In this document: positions 24,155 through 32,653 of the stretch, piece by piece
How the letters are laid out: every line of letters begins with the position of its first letter
Numbering within the stretch: the first letter of the stretch is position 1
From: an uncultured Myxococcales bacterium
GTDB lineage: Bacteria; Myxococcota_A; UBA9042; DTJE01
Length of the DNA stretch: 64,000 nucleotides
Direction: 5' to 3'
NCBI GenBank assembly: GCA_903936705.1
Contig: CAIZWN010000084.1
Coordinates: 1-64,000, forward strand
Position numbers and translations under genes: made by a program
The notes under the pieces: model-generated
Database searches by the model: none
Seen by the model: only the letters and a program-made list of their open reading frames with translations
What the model was told of the DNA's origin: nothing

Positions 24155-24634
24155 CTATTTGCAGGTGTTGGACCATTGGGCGGGGGGGGTAGAACCATAA
24201 CATTGATCTTGATTACCGATGTCGTAATAGACTGCTACGTATTCCGTCGTGGCGCCCGGACCAAAAGTGCAACTGCCCGTACATCCATTGGTATCACAAG
24301 GATTTGATGAAATGATGAGCGGAGAGGGGCACATGGTCAACGGGTTTACTGACGCCCAATAGCTACCGGTATAGTTGACACATTCATGATCTGGATTCAG
24401 GCAACTGGCCATCCCGCCGCCATTGGTATCGGTAGCGGTGACGGTATCGGCACCAGAGGTCGTGTCAGAGTCTGAACCTGTATCGGCGACCTCGGGCGCA
24501 GCGTCCGGCACGGCGTCCGGAGCGAGTTCGGAGACTATGTCCTGCGCCAGGTCCGGGGCGTCGGAGCCACCGCCCGAGCCATCGCACGCAACCATCAGGA
24601 ACGCGGTCGACAGCACGAAAACCGTATTTCTCAT
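24155..24634 (-). CDS. Small Cys-containing lipoprotein with Asp-rich linker
   Basis: The 159-residue product has a lipoprotein signal peptide (VLSTAFLMVAC), an acidic Asp/Ala/Pro linker of ~55 residues, and a compact C-terminal domain with six or more cysteines (ASCLNPDHECVNYTGSYW, SNPCDTNGCTGSCTFG). I do not recognise the domain. GGGAG lies 8 bp before the ATG; the open frame upstream is not used. It converges with the preceding gene across a 55-bp gap. Confidence 0.65.
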   Translation of the reverse strand: MRNTVFVLSTAFLMVACDGSGGGSDAPDLAQDIVSELAPDAVPDAAPEVADTGSDSDTTSGADTVTATDTNGGGMASCLNPDHECVNYTGSYWASVNPLTMCPSPLIISSNPCDTNGCTGSCTFGPGATTEYVAVYYDIGNQDQCYGSTPPAQWSNTCK

Positions 24635-24842
24635 AAGCGTTACTCCCGGCCTGTAGGCCATCAAAAAACTTCGATGCCAATCCCCTATTGATAAAAAACT
24701 GGTTAACGAGGAGAAGTTTAGTCTGAATAAGGCTGAATCGGGTAGTCTGGCTGGCAAAACCCGTCAGGTTCGTTCACTTATTGTGCTGTGCCAAGACGCA
24801 GCTGCGCCCTTTGCAGGAAAGCCCGACAGCCGCAGTTCCTTG

Positions 24843-24920
24843 ATTCCAGCCTGCCCTGCTCGAAAACCCAGTAGCTTCTGAAAACGTTGGGTTTGAGGCT
24901 GACGACGAGCCCGGGTATCT
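24843..24920. repeat. Intergenic repeat related to 21460-21600 (family 4)
   Basis: This stretch contains a block like CCAGCCTGCCCTGCTCGAAA and a block GAAAACGTTGGGTTTGAGGC. Between them, AAACCCA and TGGGTTT form a 7-bp inverted repeat around a ~17-nt loop. The rest of the 24635-25068 gap shows no gene I can support. Confidence 0.4.
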
Positions 24921-25068
24921 TCCTGTGCCTTTTGAAAAGTCCATCCGACCGGTTTCTCTTCTCGCGAGGATGGCACCTCCCTGAAAACGAGATCATGCTT
25001 GACCCTTGGCTGAAGCGCCTCGAATTCGGGTCTGACGGAAGCAAAACCCCGCCAACACTTGCAACGGC

Positions 25069-25096
25069 TTGAAACGTGATTCGGCCTTGGTATAGT
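25069..25096 (+). promoter_or_regulatory. Sigma70-type promoter of the metallophosphoesterase gene
   Basis: TTGAAA (25069-25074) and TATAGT (25091-25096) are separated by 16 bp. A start near 25103 gives a ~20-nt leader that contains the GGGGGG ribosome site before the ATG at 25124. Confidence 0.6.
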
Positions 25097-25123
25097 AGCC
25101 TATCAGAGCTGCAGGGGGGCTGG

Positions 25124-26695
25124 ATGCTACGTTGGTTTTGCTTGGTATTGGCATTACTGGCCGTGACTTCGACGGTCAGGGCGGACCCGTCGGAGGCCAG
25201 GTACTCGGCCTCGCCCGAGCGGCTCTTCTGGTTCTCGGTGATCACGGACAGCCATATCGACTCGGGCGACCGGGCCATGGAGAATCTGGCGTGGGCCGCG
25301 GGTTCGGACGCCTCCAAAGGCGACGCGATGGGCGTGGTGGGGCCGCAATTCCTGTTCAACTGCGGGGACCTGACGGATGCGACCACGGTGCTGGTGCCCG
25401 ACGGCCAGCACGACTCGGAGTGGCAGAAGTACCGGGACCTGCTGGTGGCGGCTGGCATGTCGACTGATCAGTACATCGATCTGCCGGGCAACCATGACCA
25501 GTACCTTGACGCACCGATGGACCACTACCGTGGGTACTCCATCCAGGGCGTAGGCGACGGCAAGACGCAGCACAACGTGTCCTGGACCGCGCCGTTCGGC
25601 GGGGCCTACCAGTTTCTCGCGGCTGCGACGCCCGGCAACGATGGCGCCCTGTGGATCGACAACTCCGGTATCGATTCGGGCGAACTGCTGTTTTTGCAGC
25701 AGGCGGTGGACTACGACCAGGCAGCGACCTTGCGCTTCGCGTTCGGGCACCATCCGATCGACGAGTTGAAGTATGGCAAGGAGGACCTGCTGTCGCTGCT
25801 GAAGCAGGCGCGGTTTTTGGTTTATTTCTTTGGGCACACGCACAAATACGACACGTTCTGGCGCGACGGGACGCTCCATGTGAACCTGGACTCGCTTGGG
25901 AAGGCCGACAACAACAACTACGTTCTGGTAGCGGTCGACCATGACTCGCTGGCACTTCGGCCGTTCAACGCGGGATCCTGGCCAATGGTCCTGATAACGG
26001 CCCCGATCGACGCGGGGCTGGGAGGCGGCAATCCCAACGCCTACAAGGTCCCACAGAGCTGGTCCGAGGCGCCGGTGCGGGCCCTGGTGTTTTCGAACCA
26101 GGCGGCTTCAGCCGTGGAGTACCAGGTGGACTCGGGGGCGTGGACCGCGATGGCGCCTGTGTCGGGCCCGATCTGGCAGGGGGCTATGGATGCGACGGTC
26201 CTCGCGGCGGGGCGCCACGTTCTGAGGGTCCGCGCTCAGCCGTGGCCGTCGGCGTACCACGAGATCGCGTTCGACATCGACCCGGCAGCCCCGGTACCAG
26301 ACCCGGATCCGGTCGACGGCGGCGTGTCGGATGACGGGATTCCCGATGCTGGGGCGCCGGACCAGGACACGTCCGATGAAATCGTGGAGGCGTGGATCGA
26401 GACGGATTCGGGTGGTTCGCCGGAGGTGGAAGCAGGCGATGCGTGGGTGCCGGCCGACTCGCCAGGAGTTGCCGAGGTCTCGGTCGCTGATGACTCCCAA
26501 GGCTCGGTGGATGACCCGGATGTCCTCGCTGACTTTACCGCACTGGGTTCGGATTCGACGATCAACTCCGGGCCGGGAGGTGCGCGATCCGGCGGTTGCG
26601 CGGCTGGTCCCGGCACACGAGGCCCGGCCGTCATGGGGTTGTTGCTGGTCCTGGTCTGGGCGGCTTGCCGGCCGCACCGGCGCCGGGCCAGGTGA
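25124..26695 (+). CDS. Secreted metallophosphoesterase with MYXO-CTERM-like tail
   Basis: The 523-residue product has a signal peptide (LVLALLAVTSTVRA). A calcineurin-like phosphoesterase domain carries the family metal ligands in order: VITDSHID (Asp42, His44), NCGDLTD (Asp82), LPGNHDQ (Asn123, His124), FGHHP and FGHTHKYD. After it come a beta-rich domain, an acidic low-complexity stretch, then SGGCAAGP, a hydrophobic segment (AVMGLLLVLVWAACRP) and an RRRAR tail. This is the layout of the MYXO-CTERM sorting signal, in which the Cys is processed and lipidated for surface display. The substrate is unknown. Confidence 0.85.
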   Translation: MLRWFCLVLALLAVTSTVRADPSEARYSASPERLFWFSVITDSHIDSGDRAMENLAWAAGSDASKGDAMGVVGPQFLFNCGDLTDATTVLVPDGQHDSEWQKYRDLLVAAGMSTDQYIDLPGNHDQYLDAPMDHYRGYSIQGVGDGKTQHNVSWTAPFGGAYQFLAAATPGNDGALWIDNSGIDSGELLFLQQAVDYDQAATLRFAFGHHPIDELKYGKEDLLSLLKQARFLVYFFGHTHKYDTFWRDGTLHVNLDSLGKADNNNYVLVAVDHDSLALRPFNAGSWPMVLITAPIDAGLGGGNPNAYKVPQSWSEAPVRALVFSNQAASAVEYQVDSGAWTAMAPVSGPIWQGAMDATVLAAGRHVLRVRAQPWPSAYHEIAFDIDPAAPVPDPDPVDGGVSDDGIPDAGAPDQDTSDEIVEAWIETDSGGSPEVEAGDAWVPADSPGVAEVSVADDSQGSVDDPDVLADFTALGSDSTINSGPGGARSGGCAAGPGTRGPAVMGLLLVLVWAACRPHRRRAR

Positions 26696-26829
26696 CGGAT
26701 ACCTTCCCACCTCGCGTCCCCGTTTGCGTTAGAATGGTGGACCGGCAGCCCTGCCGGACGTAGCCCGCTAGTCACTTTCCCTGGCGGTTGATTTTTTGGC
26801 GTCTCCTGCGCCGCAGTACGGAGCCCGAC

Positions 26830-27912
26830 ATGCGTTTCATGACCGACGACCTTCGAATCCGCGAGATCAAGGAACTCGCGCCGCCCGCCGCTCTGATCAG
26901 CGAACTCGCGTGCTCCGAGGCCGCTTCCCTTTCGGTGCACGACGGGCGCGTTGCAGCACACCGCATCCTGCATGGCATGGACGACCGGCTGCTGGTCATC
27001 ATAGGCCCGTGCTCGGTGCACGACCCGGCCGCCGCAGTGGAATATGCCCGGCGCCTGGCGGCCCAGCGCAACCGCCTCGCGCCCGACCTTGAGATCATCA
27101 TGCGAGTCTACTTCGAGAAGCCGCGCACGACGGTAGGCTGGAAGGGCCTCATCAATGACCCGGACCTCGACGGGAGCTTTAATATCAACCGCGGTCTGCA
27201 TTTGGCGCGCGAGTTGCTGCTGGGGATCAACGAGCTCGGCGTGCCGGCGGGCTGCGAGTACCTCGACATGATCACGCCACAGTACATCGCCGACCTCGTG
27301 AGTTGGGGAGCGATCGGCGCGCGTACGACGGAGTCCCAGGTGCACCGCGAGCTTGCTTCGGGCCTTTCGTGTCCGGTCGGGTTCAAGAACGGCACCGACG
27401 GCAATGTGCGTATTGCCGTCGACGCCATCAAGGCGGCGCAGGAGCCTCATCATTTCCTCTCGGTCACCAAGGCGGGCCACTCGGCGATAGTCTCGACGCG
27501 CGGCAACGAGGACTGCCACGTCATTCTGCGGGGCGGGGCCCAGCCCAACTACGCCACAGCGAGCGTGGATGCCGCCTGCCGCGAGCTCGCGAGCGCGGGC
27601 CTCGCGCAGCGTCTGATGATCGACGCCAGCCACGCCAACAGCAGCAAGGATCCCGAGCGCCAGTTGCCCGTGTGCGAGGACGTAGGACGCCAGGTCGGGG
27701 CTGGCGACGAACGCATCGTCGGCCTGATGATCGAAAGCAACCTCGTCGCAGGCCGCCAGGACCTCCTCCCTGGCCGCGAGCTAACCTACGGCCAGTCGAT
27801 CACCGACGGATGCCTGGGCTGGGAAAATAGCATGCAGTCGCTTGAGGCACTGGCCGCTGGCGTGCGCGCACGCCGCGAAGTGACAGCTACGGTTCGTTCC
27901 TATCGCTCATGA
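26830..27912 (+). CDS. aroG: 3-deoxy-7-phosphoheptulonate (DAHP) synthase, class I
   Basis: The 360-residue product closely follows the AroF/G/H pattern: TDDLRIREIKELAPPAAL, LLVIIGPCSVHDP, RVYFEKPRTTVGWKGLINDP, GARTTESQVHRELASGLSCP, GFKNGTDG and a late DASHANSSKDP. It catalyses the first shikimate-pathway step, condensing PEP and erythrose 4-phosphate. GGAG lies 7 bp before the ATG at 26830. Which E. coli isozyme it corresponds to cannot be told by eye. The gene ends in a TCATGA that it shares with the convergent aminotransferase gene. Confidence 0.93.
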   Translation: MRFMTDDLRIREIKELAPPAALISELACSEAASLSVHDGRVAAHRILHGMDDRLLVIIGPCSVHDPAAAVEYARRLAAQRNRLAPDLEIIMRVYFEKPRTTVGWKGLINDPDLDGSFNINRGLHLARELLLGINELGVPAGCEYLDMITPQYIADLVSWGAIGARTTESQVHRELASGLSCPVGFKNGTDGNVRIAVDAIKAAQEPHHFLSVTKAGHSAIVSTRGNEDCHVILRGGAQPNYATASVDAACRELASAGLAQRLMIDASHANSSKDPERQLPVCEDVGRQVGAGDERIVGLMIESNLVAGRQDLLPGRELTYGQSITDGCLGWENSMQSLEALAAGVRARREVTATVRSYRS

Positions 27913-28959
27913 CAAAGGGGTGGAGAGGGCGTCCAGCAGGCGGCGCGTCGCTTCCGCACCCCCGATCGAAATGCGCAGGGCCCCCGTCAGTTCTGGCTGT
28001 CCCATCACTCGGGTCCGGATGCCGTGGGATTTCAGGTGGTCGGCCAACAGCGCAACGCCTCCAGGGATCAGAAGGAAGTTCGCCTGCGATGGAAGGAAGG
28101 CGATCTTCCGCGATCGCAGAGCCGCTTCGACCCGCGGCTTATAGATGGACATCACTTCCGTGGCATAGGACAGCACCTCGTCCCGGTGTCGCAGCACCAC
28201 CAGGGCAGCGTAGGACGCCAGACTGGACAGGTCGTAGGGCCCCCTGATCTTCGCCAGTTGCATCACCATGGCCGGGGATGCCACCACGTACCCGATCCGT
28301 AACGCGGCCAGGCCGAAGGCCTTGGAGAAGGTGCGTGCCACGACGAGGTTCTGCGGGAACTGCCGGCTCACCAGCGGCAGCAGGCTGTCGCCCGAAAACT
28401 CCGCGTAGGCCTCGTCCACAAGGAACCAGGTTTCCGGGTTGTCGCGCACCAGTTCCAGCAGGACCTGGCTGGGGATCATGCCGCCGGTGGGGTTGTTGGG
28501 CTGCCCGAAGACCGCTATGCGCACCCGTCGTTCCGCCAGCCTCTCCCGGGCCACACCAGCCAGGTCGGACGCCATCATGTCAAAGGTCCTCGTGTCCGCC
28601 TGGGCCAGCGCCGCCGAATGGGCATACATGGCGAACGACGGAGCGGGGATCAGTGCGACGTCCCCGGGGTCTGTGACCGCGCGAAAGACGCAATCGATCA
28701 ACTGGTCCGATCCCACGCCGAAGAACAGATGGTCTTCGGGCAGGCCTGTGTAGGAAGACAGGGCTTCCAAAAACCCATTGTACTCGGGGTAGACCTGCGT
28801 GCGCCCCCCCAGGCACCAGCCCGCCAGTGCCTCCAGCACGACGGGTGGTAGGGGATCGGTGCGCTCGTTGAAATCCAGCAGCAATTCGTCCGTGGTAGAC
28901 CGCCCCTGCAGCGGGGGCCGGTATTCATGGACGTCCAGCACAGAGCGGCAAAAGTGCAC
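27907..28959 (-). CDS. hisC: HisC-type PLP aminotransferase
   Basis: The 350-residue protein is a fold-type I aminotransferase: LDFNERTDPLPP at the start, GVGSDQLID, FGQPNNPTGGM, WFLVDEAYAEF, and FSKAFGLAALRIGY with the PLP lysine. This fits histidinol-phosphate aminotransferase; close relatives also act on aromatic amino acids, which would suit the neighbouring DAHP synthase. GGGAGG lies 8 bp before a GTG at 28959, where family similarity begins. The 3' end overlaps the DAHP synthase gene by 6 bp, convergently. Confidence 0.85.
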   Translation of the reverse strand: MHFCRSVLDVHEYRPPLQGRSTTDELLLDFNERTDPLPPVVLEALAGWCLGGRTQVYPEYNGFLEALSSYTGLPEDHLFFGVGSDQLIDCVFRAVTDPGDVALIPAPSFAMYAHSAALAQADTRTFDMMASDLAGVARERLAERRVRIAVFGQPNNPTGGMIPSQVLLELVRDNPETWFLVDEAYAEFSGDSLLPLVSRQFPQNLVVARTFSKAFGLAALRIGYVVASPAMVMQLAKIRGPYDLSSLASYAALVVLRHRDEVLSYATEVMSIYKPRVEAALRSRKIAFLPSQANFLLIPGGVALLADHLKSHGIRTRVMGQPELTGALRISIGGAEATRRLLDALSTPLS

Positions 28960-29194
28960 GGTTGAAACCTCCCGACTCGCGACCAGGAACCTGGCCCATA
29001 TTGTAGACGCAGGGCGGCGGCGACGTGAGCCGAGGGGGAGATGCGCAAGGGTGGACGCGGTCCCGGGCCGTCCGGAACGGGCCCGTATCACTGAAGACAT
29101 ATTCGAACCGTTACCAGGACCCCTAGGTAGTTCTTCGGCAAAAACGCGACGGTCGTTCAGAAATGTGACTTGGATTTCGGCCAGATCAGGTGCT

Positions 29195-30282
29195 TCAGCG
29201 CAGCATGGCGTTCGTGACCTTGCGCGCTACCTTCACCAGGCAGGCTGCCAGTTGCGTCTGCGTCTCGGTAGCGGTTGGCTCTCCCTTGTCGCAGTACTGG
29301 TCCTGGGTGAAGGTCGGGTCCTTGCCCTGGCTCCACCAGGTGTCCCAGCAGTTCTGGAACGAGGTGGCCGGCGCCCCAACCTTCAGGGTGAAGTCTTGCA
29401 GCATAGCGTGGTGGGTTCCCTCGGCGCAGGCGTTTCGGAAGTACTGGTTCTTGTCGGTGGCGTACATCGTGTAAAGCGTGCCGCCAAACGCCTTGTTCGC
29501 GTAGACCTTCTTGTCGGGAGTCTCGGGCCGCCGGAAGAACGTCATCGTGTGGTCCAGGATCGCGAACGGCGAGGCAGGGGTAATGTAGCCGAAAACGACC
29601 ATCGGTTGCTCGGCCTTGATACCAGCGTCCATCAGCCCGTCGCCGAAGTTATACAGCACGAACGGGCTTGACTTCTTGCCCCAGGCCCAGGTCTTGCCGG
29701 TGCGACCGAATCCCTGGTCGTCCTTGGTCAGCATGCCCCAACAGGTGTTCACCATCCATAACTGCGGTACGCGGGGCCGATACAGGTCGCGGAAGAAGCG
29801 CGGTGTCAGTTCGATCCGCGTCCTGTGCCAGTCCTCGTCGATGTCCCGGAAGATGTAGCCCTTGCGCCACGCCGCGAGTTGCGTCAGCCCACCCGTGACA
29901 ATGGCGTCGGCATCGTACAACTCTCTCGTGAGAAGTGAAGGTACCGCCACCTTGATGTGCATGGCGGTCGCGGGGCTAGGCATGCTGCCGTGTGGCGGGA
30001 CTTCAGCACGCCTTCGCCGCGCACCAGGACGCCGATGGTGCCAAGGGTGTCCCCTGAGTACTCCGCGACCTCGACCCCAGGTACAGCCGCAAACAGGTTA
30101 GCGAGCGCCCCGTAGTCCTCCGGCGCCAGCGCCTGCTGGACGGCCAGTCGCGGATCTCCCTGCACGATTTCGGCGATTCCCGCCAGGACGGCCTCGGTGT
30201 CGCCGGCTGGCTGCTCGTTGCCTGAGGTTCCGCATGCACCCATCGACGTCAGCGCGATCAGGAGCACGATGTGCTGTCGCAT
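29195..30282 (-). pseudogene. Frameshifted lipoprotein gene
   Basis: The upstream part (from ATG 30282, after AGGAGG) encodes a lipoprotein signal peptide (LLIALTSMGACG) and about 95 sensible residues ending near GVLVRGEGVLKSR. The downstream part, in another frame from about 29990 to the stop at 29195, encodes AMHIKVAVPSLLTRELYDAD and some 240 further residues with Trp-rich segments. The parts fit one ~355-residue protein broken by a single-base indel near 29985. I do not recognise the family. It could also be a sequencing error or, less likely, a programmed frameshift. Confidence 0.65.
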
Positions 30283-30676
30283 CTCCCCTCCTTCAGCCAT
30301 GCGCGAACCCGGCGGGCTTCCGGCGGCGACCGCGAACGGTATTTTAGAACGACTATCACAACACGAGTCCGGCGTCGGCGCAATGCACCCTGGAATCCCT
30401 GGCCAAAACTCCGTTCAAGGTGAAATCGTGGCGTTTTCCAGCCTGACACGATACCGCCCGTAATCATGCTAGAGATGGGTCGAGACCTGTATGCCACGAT
30501 GCTTTCGGCCCTGCAGTTTGCCGGGATCGGGGTATTTACGAGCGGGTTGCTGTCCTTCCAGATGACGGCCGAAATCTTGATGCCGGTTGCTGGGACTGCC
30601 GGCCGTTTCAGTCTGGCGTAGCTAGGGCCATTTGGTCTGCATTCTCATGGCCACACTGACGGACGTTTGAGTCCTG
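30283..30676. other. Intergenic gap with a 51-codon open frame
   Basis: Apart from repeat copy D, this 394-bp gap contains an ATG-initiated frame of 51 codons (30466-30621, plus strand) starting MLEMGRDLYATML with a hydrophobic middle (FAGIGVFTSGLLSF). It has no good ribosome site and could be a decayed fragment. No RNA gene was seen. Confidence 0.3.
30395..30460 (+). repeat. Short dispersed repeat, copy D (family 1)
   Basis: AATCCCTGGCCAAAACTCCG starts the copy and ACACGATACCGCCCG ends it, matching copy C at 18182-18250 along its length with scattered differences. It lies in the gap between the frameshifted lipoprotein and the fusion enzyme. Confidence 0.6.
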
Positions 30677-32488
30677 CTACAGGACGACGGCGGGTTTGGC
30701 TAGTAATAGGTTCTCGGCTATTTCGAGTGCGCCGACAGGCCAGAACTCGGTCGGGCGAGGGTGTGCGACACCGGGGGCGGGCAGGGGGCGGCAGGACAGG
30801 ACCATTCGTTGCCACTGGATCGGCACAGCATCCCGTCCGTGGACAGCGCCCAGCAGAGCTCCGGCAATCGCGGCGTTGGTGTCGGTGTCGCCGCCGGCCA
30901 TCACAGTGTCTTCCACGCCCTTCTCGAAGGAGGTGGTTTTCAGCAGTCGATAGAAAGCGTTCTGAAATGCGACCAGCGCAAGGAACTTTTCACCTCCATC
31001 ACAGTCGGGCGTGTCGGTTGCGGCATTCTTTAGCGCAGCCAATACCTCGGGATGAATTGCGCTTGCGACGGCCCAGTCAAGTGCGAACTGATACGTCGCC
31101 TCGGGCGAATTGCCCGTGCGGATCGCATATGCCAGGGCCACGACGAACACGGCACATGCGTCCTGGCAAACCGGGTTGGGGTGGGTCAACGCGCTGTCGG
31201 CACGGGCTGCCGCGGCCACCTGGTCAGGGGGAAGGTCCCATCCCCATATCCCGAGGGGGCTGATGCGCATCAGCGAACCGTTCGCTTTCGACGCCTGGAT
31301 GGGATGACCGGAGAGCCCGGACGACGTTGTCCGCCCCATGTCGAACGGCGATGAATTATACCAGTGCAGGTAAGCGCCCAGTGTCGCGTCGTGGTTCCAG
31401 CCATTCTGCTCAACCAGGCTTCGCGCCAGCATCAGTGCCATTTCGGAGTCATCGGTGGGCTGGCCTGCGATGAGGTTCCACGTGCCGCCATCGGCCAGTG
31501 TGCAGATACCTGCCGGGAATCTTTCGGCCAGTGCGTCAGCCGACTGGAATTCGACTCGCGAACCAAGCGAATCCCCGGCAAATTGTCCGAGGATGCACCC
31601 TTGAGCTCGGGACAGTACTCCAGCGTCAGAGACGTTGCGACCCGGCGTCAGGCGCACCGTCGGGAAGCGACTGCCGTGGTGAATCCTGTCGGTGAACACT
31701 CGGCCCAGATCCCGGGACCTCAGGGCATCGACTACCGGGGCCGATCCACCGAGGACAGTACTTCCGTTTCCACCATGGTAGTCGAAAGGCCGTCCGGTCT
31801 CGCCGATGAGAACCCCGTCGACCGCCCGAACCAAGGCGTGTCCAGCAGCAACGTCCCAACCCGTCGGCGAGTTCAGCGACACTGCAACCTCGCCATCGCC
31901 GACCGCCACGAGTGCCAGACGGTAAGCTATGCTGGGCATACTCCTGAAACGGGCCGGTGTGACGCACTTCCGGTTTGCTTCGGACGCCTTGTCCGCGCTT
32001 TGGCTGACCAGGACAACGTGTCCGGCTGACAATTCCGCCGGCAGCGGATCGCGATGCACCGTCAGCCCGTTTCGCGTCAGCGCTTGCCCCTCGGCCCAGG
32101 CGATGAGGTCCCCCCGATCGTCCGGTGCGGCGAAAGCGAACACCACACCTAGCACGGGTTGTCCGTCGACCACGAGGCCGATGGATACGGCGGACCCCCG
32201 CATCCCCTTCAGGTACGAAACGGTTCCGTCGTTCGGGTCCACGTACCATCGGGCCGTTGCGTTCCTGGGTCCAGCCTCCCCGGTTTCCTCTCCGAGGAAC
32301 GCAATTTCAGGAAACGCCTTCAGCAGGCGTTCGCGGATCAGCAATTCGGCTTCGCGATCGGCATCCGCATGGGAACCGGCGCCCCTTGGCCCGTCAACCA
32401 GGTGAAAGTCGGTACGAAGAAGGTCTCCGGCCTTACGGGCAGACTCGATGGCGACAACAAGAGCCTTTTTCAGGTCGATCGGCGGCAT
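30677..32488 (-). CDS. Fusion of inositol-monophosphatase-like and ADP-ribosylglycohydrolase-like domains
   Basis: The 603-residue protein starts at an ATG with GGAGGT 5 bp upstream. Residues ~5-255 are an IMPase/CysQ-type Mg2+ phosphatase: GEET (Glu67, Glu68), DPNDGT (Asp84, Asp87) and GWDVAAG (Asp212). Residues ~285-585 are a DraG-type ADP-ribosylglycohydrolase: GCILGQFAGDSLGSRVEF, PTDDSEMALMLARSL (Asp346, Asp347) and AGGDTDTNAAIAGALLG (Asp534, Asp536), which bind the two metals. All key acidic residues of both domains are present, so both should be active. Likely linked substrates are phosphorylated ADP-ribose or PAP-like nucleotides, but that is inference. It is a single gene between unrelated neighbours. 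Confidence 0.88.
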   Translation of the reverse strand: MPPIDLKKALVVAIESARKAGDLLRTDFHLVDGPRGAGSHADADREAELLIRERLLKAFPEIAFLGEETGEAGPRNATARWYVDPNDGTVSYLKGMRGSAVSIGLVVDGQPVLGVVFAFAAPDDRGDLIAWAEGQALTRNGLTVHRDPLPAELSAGHVVLVSQSADKASEANRKCVTPARFRSMPSIAYRLALVAVGDGEVAVSLNSPTGWDVAAGHALVRAVDGVLIGETGRPFDYHGGNGSTVLGGSAPVVDALRSRDLGRVFTDRIHHGSRFPTVRLTPGRNVSDAGVLSRAQGCILGQFAGDSLGSRVEFQSADALAERFPAGICTLADGGTWNLIAGQPTDDSEMALMLARSLVEQNGWNHDATLGAYLHWYNSSPFDMGRTTSSGLSGHPIQASKANGSLMRISPLGIWGWDLPPDQVAAAARADSALTHPNPVCQDACAVFVVALAYAIRTGNSPEATYQFALDWAVASAIHPEVLAALKNAATDTPDCDGGEKFLALVAFQNAFYRLLKTTSFEKGVEDTVMAGGDTDTNAAIAGALLGAVHGRDAVPIQWQRMVLSCRPLPAPGVAHPRPTEFWPVGALEIAENLLLAKPAVVL

Positions 32489-32653
32489 TTCCACCTCCAG
32501 AGCCCTGGCAATTTGGAGGTTCAGGGTATCAGGGTGGTGCGACATCTCACTTGTAAAAAATTGAGGCGACTCAATCGACATACTGTTTTCAACCCGGATC
32601 CGTGACACGAAGGCTGTCCTGATGCATCCTCCAGAAGCAACGGAGGTTTCTGC

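Noticed and set aside
24778-25458. Minus-strand frame across the promoter and start of the metallophosphoesterase
   Set aside because: It covers a good promoter and the signal peptide of the plus-strand gene, and has no ribosome site or domain.
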